Below are positions 1-6,080 of a stretch of DNA of 6,173 nucleotides, one piece after another. Where the stretch lies: assembly GCA_027620105.1 (NCBI GenBank), contig JAQCIA010000134.1:1-6173 (forward strand). The letters are read 5' to 3'. A model generated the notes under the pieces. The model was not told the DNA's origin. It saw nothing but the letters and a program-made list of their open reading frames with translations, and did no database searches. Within the stretch, counting starts at the first letter, position 1, and each line of letters begins with the position of its first letter. The stretch is from Verrucomicrobiota bacterium. GTDB taxonomy: Bacteria > Verrucomicrobiota > Kiritimatiellia > UBA8416 > JAIOPI01. Made by a program: the position numbers and the translations under genes.

Positions 1-810
1 GGTGAATCCACCGCCAATGACGAGACACCTGCCGCCAACGGTGGCATTCTGAAATTCGTTGGCGGCCAGCAGCCAGGGCAACCCGTGGGCAATGCCGCCC
101 TGTGCGTGCCCCTCAAGGTCGAGCAGATTGGGACGCAAGGTGCCGGCGGCCATGATCACGGCATCGAAGTCGTCAAGCAGCTTGGCCAGCGGCAACTTCG
201 CGCCGATCGCCGTGTTGCAGACGATGGCGACGCCCTGCTGGCGAACCTGATCAATTTCGCGCTCCAGCAAGTCCCGGGGCAGGCGGAATTCGGGAATGCC
301 CTGATTCATCATGCCGCCTGGCGTGGCGTGTTTCTCGTAGACGGTGCAGGCGTGCCCGAGCAAGGCGAGGTTGCGCGCGGCGGCCAGCCCAGCCGGTCCA
401 CTGCCGATGATGGCGATGCGCTTGCCGGAGGGGGGAAACAGCGGTTCCAGAATGACGCGGTCGTGGGCGCGGAAATCGGCCGCCGAGCGCTTTGAGAAGC
501 AGATGGCCACGGGCTCGCCGAGCCCCTCCTCACCGTGGCGGCAGGGGGTTTCGCAGGGGCGGGAACAGACGCGCCCGAGCACGGCGGGAAAAACGTTGTC
601 GCGCAGGTTGATGCGGTAAGCGGCGTCGAAGTCGCCTTGATAGATGGCGGAGAGGTATCCAGGAATGTCGGTGCTGGCGGGGCAGGCGGCGCGGCAGGGA
701 ATGTTCTTCTGCAGCCAGTGTTGGTCTTTTGCCTGCGCCACGAAGAGCCCGGTGGGGGCGGACAAGGCACTGGGGGCAAAGGTGCCGAACGGTGACGATG
801 GTGGCGTCAA
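1..810 (-). CDS. Fe-S/FAD NAD(P)-dependent oxidoreductase, GltD/PreT-like (partial, N-terminal part)
   Basis: This is the N-terminal 270 codons of a cytoplasmic flavoprotein that leaves the window at base 1. Counting from TTG at 810, a DPD-type [4Fe-4S] domain comes first: C39-RAA-C43-P and C82-SRP-C86-ETP-C90, the cysteine pattern of the glutamate synthase small subunit and PreT. An FAD Rossmann fold follows, with GSGPAGLAAA from residue 136, PGG near 164 and IPEFRLP at 172-178. A second dinucleotide motif (VIGGGFT, 264-270), presumably for NAD(P)H, is just cut off. Family members pass electrons between NAD(P)H and a partner subunit; the partner would lie outside the window. The start is unresolved: the frame opens after TGA at 843-841 and holds no ATG. 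TTG 810 follows a run of six G, while TTG 765 and GTG 741 are shorter options without a Shine-Dalgarno; conservation begins only near DQHWLQKNIPC. PreT of pyrimidine reduction or a GltD-like subunit of another complex are both possible. The family is secure, the exact role is not. Confidence 0.88.
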   Translation of the reverse strand, partial: MTPPSSPFGTFAPSALSAPTGLFVAQAKDQHWLQKNIPCRAACPASTDIPGYLSAIYQGDFDAAYRINLRDNVFPAVLGRVCSRPCETPCRHGEEGLGEPVAICFSKRSAADFRAHDRVILEPLFPPSGKRIAIIGSGPAGLAAARNLALLGHACTVYEKHATPGGMMNQGIPEFRLPRDLLEREIDQVRQQGVAIVCNTAIGAKLPLAKLLDDFDAVIMAAGTLRPNLLDLEGHAQGGIAHGLPWLLAANEFQNATVGGRCLVIGGGFT

Positions 811-854
811 GCGCCCCCCGACGCGTTTCGTTTTCCAGAATCACGCATCCGGTG

Positions 855-884
855 ATATTACGCCGTGAAGCCGCTGAGTGTCAA
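855..884 (-). promoter_or_regulatory. candidate sigma70-type promoter for the Fe-S flavoprotein gene
   Basis: On the minus strand a perfect TTGACA (884-879) is separated by 18 bases from TAATAT (860-855, four of six matches to TATAAT). Transcription would start near 848, just upstream of the flavoprotein frame and downstream of the ALDH-like gene's stop. This suggests the flavoprotein can be expressed separately from the deoC cassette. It is a consensus match only, and the spacer is one base longer than ideal. Confidence 0.4.
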
Positions 885-887
885 AGC

Positions 888-912
888 GGTGGCTACCGCG
901 GTCGCGGCCACC
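888..912 (-). repeat. inverted repeat just after the ALDH-like gene
   Basis: GGTGGC (888-893) and GCCACC (907-912) form a six-base-pair stem; the enclosed bases can extend pairing through CCGC/GCGG with a small bulge. It begins four bases past the stop codon at 919-917. A second, weaker stem, CCGCT (871-875) with AGCGG (885-889), overlaps it, so the two could be alternatives. No U-run follows on the minus strand, so this is not a standard intrinsic terminator. It may stabilise the 3' end of the cassette mRNA or attenuate read-through. Confidence 0.4.
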
Positions 913-916
913 GTGC

Positions 917-1834
917 TCAGGACCCGATGGGATGCCAGGTGGTCTTGATTTCCTGCGTATCCAGAATCAGGTAGGGGCTCTGGTGTTCGGGGGCAGACCA
1001 GTCGCTGGACTGGCGGACAATGGTGCGCTTCAGATTGTCAGCCGCCTTGATTTGCGTGGCCTGGATTTCGGCCGCATCGCTGCTGCACAGGATAACGGCA
1101 TTCACGTCCATGTGGCTGGCAAATTGCGCCGAGAGTTCATCGCGCGTTCCCGTCAGAATGTTGACGACACCGCCGGGCACATCCGCGGCGTGCAGCACTT
1201 CTGCCAGAGTGACGGCACAGAGCGGGCGTGTGTTGGACGCGAGCACAATGCAGGTGTTGCCGCCCGCGATCGCCGGCGCGAGGTTCGACACCAGTCCTAG
1301 CAGTCCGTCCGCCTCAGGGGCCACGATCCCGACCACGCCGGTCGGTTCGCAAACAGAAAAATTGAAGTGCGAGGTGCTCACCGGATTCACGCAGCTGAAG
1401 ATCTGCTGGAATTTGTCCGTCCAGCCCGCGTAATACACCAACCGGTCGATGGAAGCATCCACCTCCGCGGTTGCATCGGTTTCGGTGCTGCCTTGCGCGA
1501 CCAGTTCGCTCACAAACTGGGCGCGCCGGCCTTCCAGCATTTCCGCGATCCGGTACAGGATCTGGCCACGCAGATAGGCGGTGGCATTCGACCACTTTTC
1601 CACCGCCGCCCGTGCGGCCACAACCGCTTCACGGAAATCTTTGCGCGACGAGAGGCAGAGATTGGCCAGGGCCGTCCCGTTCGGTGCGCGGGCGGTGAAG
1701 TACCGACCGGATTCGGTGCGCGGGAATTTTCCGCCGATGTAAAGCTTGTACGTTTTCAGTATGGGCAGGCGCTTGCCTGCGCCACTGCCGGCCTCTGCCG
1801 GTACCGGTTGTTTCGCATGTTCCGTGGTTCCCAT
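917..1834 (-). CDS. ALDH-like protein without catalytic domain; probable ALDH16 C-terminal domain as a separate subunit
   Basis: The product of 305 residues (from ATG 1834) resembles only the first part of an aldehyde dehydrogenase. YKLYIGGKF (about 29-37), an LYRIAEMLE helix (93-101), VYYAGWTDKF (133-142), GVVGIVAP (166-173), LAPAIAGGNT (185-194) and PGGVVNILTG (220-229) follow the ALDH order. The active residues are gone: the IPWNFP loop is APEADG, the NAD-binding lysine of VVLKPAE is alanine (IVLASNT), FTGSTxVG is replaced by ILCSSDAA, and there is no catalytic Cys, ELGG glutamate or EIFGP. It ends in TTWHPIGS, like the W-x-P-M-G-D end I recall for human ALDH16A1. I therefore infer a non-catalytic partner of the dehydrogenase encoded immediately upstream. 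ATG 1834 is preferred because GGGAGG lies five bases before it; GTG 1858, overlapping the upstream stop as GTGA, would add eight residues. A decayed ALDH is the alternative, but the frame is clean. Confidence 0.85.
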   Translation of the reverse strand: MGTTEHAKQPVPAEAGSGAGKRLPILKTYKLYIGGKFPRTESGRYFTARAPNGTALANLCLSSRKDFREAVVAARAAVEKWSNATAYLRGQILYRIAEMLEGRRAQFVSELVAQGSTETDATAEVDASIDRLVYYAGWTDKFQQIFSCVNPVSTSHFNFSVCEPTGVVGIVAPEADGLLGLVSNLAPAIAGGNTCIVLASNTRPLCAVTLAEVLHAADVPGGVVNILTGTRDELSAQFASHMDVNAVILCSSDAAEIQATQIKAADNLKRTIVRQSSDWSAPEHQSPYLILDTQEIKTTWHPIGS

Positions 1835-1839
1835 CGCAT

Positions 1840-1845
1840 CCTCCC
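1840..1845 (-). promoter_or_regulatory. Shine-Dalgarno GGGAGG that decides the start of the ALDH-like gene
   Basis: GGGAGG (1845-1840) is followed by five bases and ATG 1834. It lies just past the stop of the upstream aldehyde dehydrogenase (1857-1855), giving a 20-base gap. The alternative GTG 1858 has no comparable site. The arrangement suggests re-initiation by ribosomes finishing the upstream gene. Confidence 0.65.
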
Positions 1846-1854
1846 GCTTCGCGC

Positions 1855-3354
1855 TCACGCAAGCTGCAGATAGGGCATGAGCCCCTGCAGGCCGCCTTCG
1901 CGGCCCACGCCGCTTTCCTTATAGCCACCAAAGGGCGATCCCGGGTCAAACTTGCTGAACGTGTTCGCCCAGATCACGCCGGCGCGCAGCTTGCTGGTCA
2001 TCTTGAAAATCTTTGCACCTTTGTCGGTCCAGACGCCGCCGGAAAGTCCATACGGCGTGTTGTTGGCCTTTTCCAGGACCTCCTCAATGGTCCGGAACGT
2101 CTGGATCGCCAGCACGGGCCCAAAAATTTCTTCCTGCACGATGCGGTGGGATTGCGAGGCGTTCGTGAACAGGGCCGGCGCGCACCAGTAGCCCTTGGCA
2201 GGCAGTTTGCAGGAGGTCTGGTAAAAGTCGGCGCCCTCGTCTCGGCCGATCTTGATGTACGCCTGAATTTTGTCCAGCTGCATGCGTGAGTTGATGGCGC
2301 CGATGTCGGTGTTCTTATCCAGCGGATCGCCGACGATGAGCGTCTCCATGCGTTCCTTCAACTTTTCCACCACGACATCCGCCACCGACTCCTGCACAAA
2401 CAGGCGTGACCCTGCGCAGCAGACATGCCCCTGGTTGAAGAAAATGCCGTTGACGATCCCTTCAACCGCCTGATCCAGGGCGGCATCCTCAAAGATGATG
2501 TTGGCGGCCTTGCCACCCAGTTCCAGCGTGTACTTCGTCTTGCGTCCGGCGAGCGCTTTTAAGATCAGCTTGCCGACGTCCGTGGAGCCCGTGAAGGCGA
2601 CCTTATCGATGTCCGGATGGTTCACGAGTGCCGCGCCGGTCGCGCCGCCGCCGGTGATGATGTTCACCACACCCGGGGGAAGATCGGCGTCGCGAAAGAC
2701 TTCGGCGAGTTTCAGGGCGGTCAGCGGGGTGGTTTCGGCGGGCTTCAAGACGACGGTGTTGCCGGTGGCCAGGGCGGGGGCAATTTTCCAGGCGGCCATG
2801 AGCAGCGGAAAATTCCAGGGAATGATCTGGCCGGCGACGCCGAGTGGCTTTGGTGTTTTTCCGGGAAAGGCGTAGGCGAGCTTGTCGGCCCAGCCGGCGT
2901 AGTAGAAAAAGTGCGCGGCCACGAGTGGAACGTCGACATCGCGCGATTCGCGGATGGCCTTGCCGCCGTCCATGGATTCGATCACGGAAAACTCGCGGGC
3001 ACGCTCCTGGATGATGCGTGCGATCCGGTAGAGATACTTCCCGCGTTCGGCGGCGCTCAGCCGCGACCAGACCGTTTCGTAGGCTTGGCGGGCGGCGCGC
3101 ACGGCGCGATCCGCGTCGGCGATCCCGGCCTCCGCCACCTCGGCCAGTTTCTTTTCGTTGGCCGGGTTGGTTGTGGCAAAATATTTGCCGGACTTGGGAT
3201 TGACGAACTGGCCATTGATAAAAAGCCCGTAGCGTTCGCGCAGCTGGATATGGCCTGTGCTTTCTGGGGCTGGCGCGTAGGTCCAGTCCGTCTGGAAGTC
3301 AATGGCGCGGGCGGCGGTCTTGCGGCGCGGGCGGGCGTTGGGTTTCCGTTTCAT
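1855..3354 (-). CDS. NAD-dependent aldehyde dehydrogenase, catalytic half of a probable split ALDH16
   Basis: A complete 499-residue ALDH, expected to oxidise aldehydes to acids with NAD+ in the cytoplasm. All key residues are present: IPWNFPL (178-184, oxyanion Asn181), VVLKPAE with Lys204, FTGSTDVG (254-261), LELGGK (277-282, general base Glu278), nucleophile Cys312 in GHVCCAGSR, EEIFGPV (408-414, Glu409) and PFGG (474-477). A basic N-terminus precedes YAPAPES (26-32), matching a YxPxPES motif I recall from ALDH16; ESGVGREGG through GLMPYLQ at the end also resembles ALDH16 where its extra domain begins. It ends there, and the next gene encodes that domain. ATG 3354 lies one base after the deoC stop and has AAGGA (3364-3360) five bases upstream, inside deoC, implying translational coupling. 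Acetaldehyde from DeoC is the natural substrate by context. ALDH function is certain; the ALDH16 subfamily is likely, from remembered sequences. Confidence 0.95.
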   Translation of the reverse strand: MKRKPNARPRRKTAARAIDFQTDWTYAPAPESTGHIQLRERYGLFINGQFVNPKSGKYFATTNPANEKKLAEVAEAGIADADRAVRAARQAYETVWSRLSAAERGKYLYRIARIIQERAREFSVIESMDGGKAIRESRDVDVPLVAAHFFYYAGWADKLAYAFPGKTPKPLGVAGQIIPWNFPLLMAAWKIAPALATGNTVVLKPAETTPLTALKLAEVFRDADLPPGVVNIITGGGATGAALVNHPDIDKVAFTGSTDVGKLILKALAGRKTKYTLELGGKAANIIFEDAALDQAVEGIVNGIFFNQGHVCCAGSRLFVQESVADVVVEKLKERMETLIVGDPLDKNTDIGAINSRMQLDKIQAYIKIGRDEGADFYQTSCKLPAKGYWCAPALFTNASQSHRIVQEEIFGPVLAIQTFRTIEEVLEKANNTPYGLSGGVWTDKGAKIFKMTSKLRAGVIWANTFSKFDPGSPFGGYKESGVGREGGLQGLMPYLQLA

Positions 3355-3355
3355 G

Positions 3356-4279
3356 TCAATCCTTCGAGAAGTAATCCAGAGACTGATAGGCGCCGGAGCG
3401 CTCCTTCACGAGTTGCATCAGCACATCATTGGCGAGGCGGCTGGCGCCAAAGCGGAACCACGTTGGCGTGAGCCATGTTTTGCCCAGCGTCTCGCGCAAC
3501 ATCACCAGATACTGGATGGCCAGTTTCGCCGTGGCAATGCCGCCGGCGGGCTTCATGCCCACGACGCGGCCGGTTTCCATGTAGTAGTCACGAATGGCCT
3601 GCAACATGACCAGCGTGACCTGCATGGTGGCGGCCGGCTGCACTTTGCCGGTGGACGTCTTGATGAAATCCGCCCCGGCGTGCATGGCGAGGACACTGGC
3701 CCGGCGGATGTTGTCGAGCGTGCTCAGTTCACCGGTTTCGAGAATCACCTTGAGGTGCGCCTCGTTGCAGGCCTCCTTCACGGCGGCGATTTCATCGAAA
3801 ACGTAGGCGTACTCACCCTGCAAAAACTCGCCGCGCGAGATCACCATGTCGATCTCGTCCGCACCTTCGCTGACGGCGAATGTTGTGTCGGCAAGCTTCA
3901 CTTTGCGGGAGGACTGTCCGCTCGGAAAGGCCGTGGCGACGGAGGCCACGTTGATGCCGCTGCCGGCGAGCGCCTGCTTGGCGACGCGCACCAGCGATGG
4001 ATAGACGCAGATGGCGGCGACGTGGGGCAAGTCGGGATAGGCATCGTGCAGATGGCGCCCCTTGTAGCAGAGCTGGCGAACCTTGCCGGCGGTGTCCTGC
4101 CCCTCCAGCGTGGTCAGGTCCATCATGCTCAAGGCGAGTCTGAGCGCGTGCACCTTGGATTCCTTCTTGATGCTGCGCTTCTGGAAGCGCGCGACGCGCT
4201 CCTCGACGCCGACTTCATCGACGCGCGAGACGCGCGACAGGTCGGGAAAAACGGGCATGGTTTCCGTGCGGGAACTCAT
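3356..4279 (-). CDS. deoC: deoxyribose-phosphate aldolase (long, eukaryote-like form)
   Basis: A class I, Schiff-base aldolase that cleaves 2-deoxy-D-ribose 5-phosphate to D-glyceraldehyde 3-phosphate and acetaldehyde, the last step of deoxynucleoside sugar catabolism. Its 307 residues contain DLTTL (54-58), CVYPS (91-95), VASVATAFPSG (111-121), EID with Asp144, the Schiff-base Lys207 in FIKTSTGK, Lys243 in GMKPAGGI, and FGAS (277-280) for phosphate. It is longer than the roughly 220-260 residues of many bacterial DeoC proteins and, from memory, resembles human DERA along its length (SIKKE, LCYK, ETGELSTL, the WL-P-FR-GAS region). ATG 4279 has only a weak AAGG 11 bases upstream; ATG 4258, seven codons later, is an alternative. 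A promoter-like pair lies in the 51 bases upstream. The following dehydrogenase starts one base past the stop and probably removes the acetaldehyde. No deoA, deoB, deoD or deoK is in the window. Confidence 0.96.
   Translation of the reverse strand: MSSRTETMPVFPDLSRVSRVDEVGVEERVARFQKRSIKKESKVHALRLALSMMDLTTLEGQDTAGKVRQLCYKGRHLHDAYPDLPHVAAICVYPSLVRVAKQALAGSGINVASVATAFPSGQSSRKVKLADTTFAVSEGADEIDMVISRGEFLQGEYAYVFDEIAAVKEACNEAHLKVILETGELSTLDNIRRASVLAMHAGADFIKTSTGKVQPAATMQVTLVMLQAIRDYYMETGRVVGMKPAGGIATAKLAIQYLVMLRETLGKTWLTPTWFRFGASRLANDVLMQLVKERSGAYQSLDYFSKD
3360..3364 (-). promoter_or_regulatory. ribosome-binding site AAGGA within the end of deoC
   Basis: AAGGA (3364-3360) sits five bases before ATG 3354 and overlaps the last codons of deoC, whose TGA is at 3358-3356. 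Terminating and initiating ribosomes would meet here, which supports coupled synthesis of the aldolase and the dehydrogenase. Confidence 0.6.
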
Positions 4280-4305
4280 GGGCGCGATTGCCTTGCGATG
4301 GCGAG

Positions 4306-4334
4306 ACGATAGCGCAATGTCATGCGTGCGTCAA
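4306..4334 (-). promoter_or_regulatory. candidate promoter for the deoC-ALDH cassette
   Basis: TTGACG (4334-4329, five of six consensus bases) overlaps the stop codon of the diguanylate cyclase gene. After a 17-base spacer comes TATCGT (4311-4306, four of six). The predicted start near 4299 leaves about 20 bases of leader before deoC ATG 4279. It would allow the cassette to be transcribed apart from the upstream signalling gene. No operator for a DeoR-like repressor is obvious. Evidence is a consensus match only. Confidence 0.4.
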
Positions 4335-5950
4335 CTTGCCGGCGCGGGCGGGCGCGTGAGCGGTTGCGGCGGTGCGCTTGCCGCCACGACGCGGTCACGG
4401 CCGGCGTTCTTGGCTTCGTAGAGGGCGGCATCGGCCGTGCGCACGAGCTGGGCAATCTCGGTGCCGTCCTCGGGAAAGGTGGCGATGCCCATGCTCACCG
4501 TGACCGCCGGCAGGTTGGGGAGTTTCAGTTCCGCCACGCGTGTGCGCATGCGGTCGCCGGCCAGGATGGCGCTGCGCTTGTCGGTTTCGACGAGCATGAA
4601 CATGAATTCTTCGCCGCCATAGCGGGCCACGTGATCGATGGTACGCACGTCCTGGCGGAACGTTCGCGCGACGCCCTGCAGGACTTTGTCGCCAGCCTCG
4701 TGGCCATGATTGTCGTTGACACTCTTGAAGTGGTCGATGTCGCACATGATCACGGAGAGTGCGTGGCCAAAACGCTGCGCGCGCCGGAGTTCGTCATTCA
4801 GCCGGGCGAGCAGGTAGCGGCGGATGTGGAGCCCGGTCAGGGAGTCTGTGACCGACAACTCCCAGAGCTGTGCCTTGTTGATAGCGACCGCGGCCTGGTC
4901 GGCGATGGCGTTCAGCAAGTTCACATCTTCATCCGTGAACGCACTCCCGTCGCACTTGTTGGTGACGTTGATCACGCCAATGACTTCGCCATGCACTTTC
5001 ATCGGCATGCAGACAATCGACTCCACGAACGACGTGGCGGCATTGACGAACTGTTCGTTCTCGTTGACGGAATTCAGAACGAGGGGCTCGCCGGACGCGA
5101 AGACCTGCCCGGCCACGCCCTCGCCGGGTTTGAAGGTGCGGCAGGCAAGTTCGGCGCTGTTTATTTTGTCCTGCGTTTCCTGATTCTCGAGGCCCTCGAT
5201 CACGCTCACTTCGAGCTGATCCTTTTCCTGGTTGTAGAGCATGATCGAGCCCTTTTTGGCGTTGGCCGCGCCGATGGCCTGATCGAGGATGTAGCCCAGG
5301 AGTTGCTTGAGGTCACTGATGTGGGTCATGGCGCGGCTGATGTTGTACAGCATGGAGAGTTGGCGGAAGGTGCGGCTCAATTCTTCCTTCTCCGCGTTGC
5401 GCTTCACGTAGAGGTGGCACATGTTGATGCTGGATGCTGCCGTGGGGGCAAACTGCTTCAAAAAATCCAGCTCGGCTTCGTCGTATCCGCCGCCCGTGGG
5501 GCGATTGCCGAGGGTCAGCAGGCCGATGAGCTGATCCTTCAGAAACAGGGGCGCCCAGACGTCCGAGCAAAGCTGGCGCAGCTGGTGCTGGGCGAACACA
5601 CGATCGAACAAGGCTTCGCCCGATGTGCTCGTGACAGCGAAGGGGGCGTCCTGTAGGACGTTCTGCCACAGCAGGCCCTCTTCGAACGGAAACTGAAAGT
5701 CCGGCGCGGTGGTGGCGGGCAAGCGCAACGTTTTGACCAGCCGGCAGCTGTGGGTTGGCTCGCCGTAGATGAACAGCGCGAGCGGGCCGGCATTGATCTT
5801 GTCGGCCACGATGGCGAGCAGCACTTCGTACAATTTTTCCGGGTTCAGGATGTTGTGCAACGCGCGCCCGGCGGTGAGCAGGCTGTTCAAGTCGAAGACC
5901 TGACGTTCCAGCTGGCGTGTGCGTGCCGCAAGATCAGGTGTCGTGCTCAT
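4331..5950 (-). CDS. GAF-GAF-GGDEF diguanylate cyclase
   Basis: A 539-residue protein predicted to make cyclic di-GMP from two GTP. There is no signal peptide or membrane segment, so it should be cytoplasmic. A short N-terminal helix (about 5-32) leads to a first GAF-like domain (about 35-180), a helical linker (183-215) and a second GAF domain (about 210-360, with GEGVAGQVF at 276-284 and VIGVINV at 323-329). The cyclase domain (about 365-522) has DSLTGL (369-374), CDIDHFKSVND (403-413) with metal ligand Asp404, and the active-site GGEEF (445-449). RTID (436-439) lies five residues before GGEEF, so the RxxD product-inhibition site is intact. The GAF ligand cannot be read from sequence. The C-terminus is Pro-rich (527-537). 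ATG 5950 has no clear Shine-Dalgarno. Its stop is 51 bases before deoC; a link to deoxyribose catabolism is suggested only by position. Confidence 0.95.
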   Translation of the reverse strand: MSTTPDLAARTRQLERQVFDLNSLLTAGRALHNILNPEKLYEVLLAIVADKINAGPLALFIYGEPTHSCRLVKTLRLPATTAPDFQFPFEEGLLWQNVLQDAPFAVTSTSGEALFDRVFAQHQLRQLCSDVWAPLFLKDQLIGLLTLGNRPTGGGYDEAELDFLKQFAPTAASSINMCHLYVKRNAEKEELSRTFRQLSMLYNISRAMTHISDLKQLLGYILDQAIGAANAKKGSIMLYNQEKDQLEVSVIEGLENQETQDKINSAELACRTFKPGEGVAGQVFASGEPLVLNSVNENEQFVNAATSFVESIVCMPMKVHGEVIGVINVTNKCDGSAFTDEDVNLLNAIADQAAVAINKAQLWELSVTDSLTGLHIRRYLLARLNDELRRAQRFGHALSVIMCDIDHFKSVNDNHGHEAGDKVLQGVARTFRQDVRTIDHVARYGGEEFMFMLVETDKRSAILAGDRMRTRVAELKLPNLPAVTVSMGIATFPEDGTEIAQLVRTADAALYEAKNAGRDRVVAASAPPQPLTRPPAPAS

Positions 5951-5957
5951 GGCCCGG

Positions 5958-5986
5958 AGTGTATCCGGCGGGACGGGCAGGGTAAA
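5958..5986 (-). promoter_or_regulatory. weak candidate promoter for the diguanylate cyclase gene
   Basis: TTTACC (5986-5981) and TACACT (5963-5958) are 17 bases apart, each matching four of six consensus bases. The -10 ends only seven bases from ATG 5950, so the transcript would be almost leaderless, which would fit the lack of a Shine-Dalgarno. In GC-rich DNA such a match can occur by chance. Confidence 0.2.
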
Positions 5987-6080
5987 CGTCGAAAATCGCG
6001 CGCGTCGGTTCGTCGTGACGGTTTTGACGGGCGGGATGTTTCACTGGACATCGATCGGCGTCAGCGCCATGTTAGCCGAC

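Noticed and set aside
309..779. Pro/Ala/Ser-rich minus-strand frame of 156 codons inside the flavoprotein gene
   Set aside because: It is the out-of-phase reading of the Fe-S/FAD coding sequence, whose cysteine and GSGPAG motifs are in the other frame.
888..912. Rho-independent terminator after the ALDH-like gene
   Set aside because: The stem is followed by GCTTTGACACT on the minus strand rather than a U-run, so only an inverted repeat is reported.
917..1858. Truncated ALDH pseudogene
   Set aside because: The frame is uninterrupted, has a strong ribosome-binding site, and ends with an ALDH16-like C-terminus rather than a broken ALDH.
2617..3471. A 284-codon plus-strand open frame opposite the aldehyde dehydrogenase
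   Set aside because: Glycine-rich antisense shadow of a certain ALDH gene, with no motif of its own.
917..4279. Bacterial microcompartment locus for aldehyde metabolism
   Set aside because: An aldolase plus ALDHs suggested it, but there is no shell protein gene and neither ALDH shows a clear amphipathic encapsulation peptide.
3302..4312. A 336-codon plus-strand open frame opposite deoC
   Set aside because: It lies opposite an intact DeoC with all catalytic residues; its translation is Gly/His/Arg/Leu-rich with no recognisable fold.
4322..5656. A 444-codon plus-strand open frame opposite the diguanylate cyclase
   Set aside because: It is antisense to a gene with complete GAF and GGDEF motifs; its His/Asp/Val-rich translation shows no domain and is typical of an antisense frame in GC-rich coding DNA.
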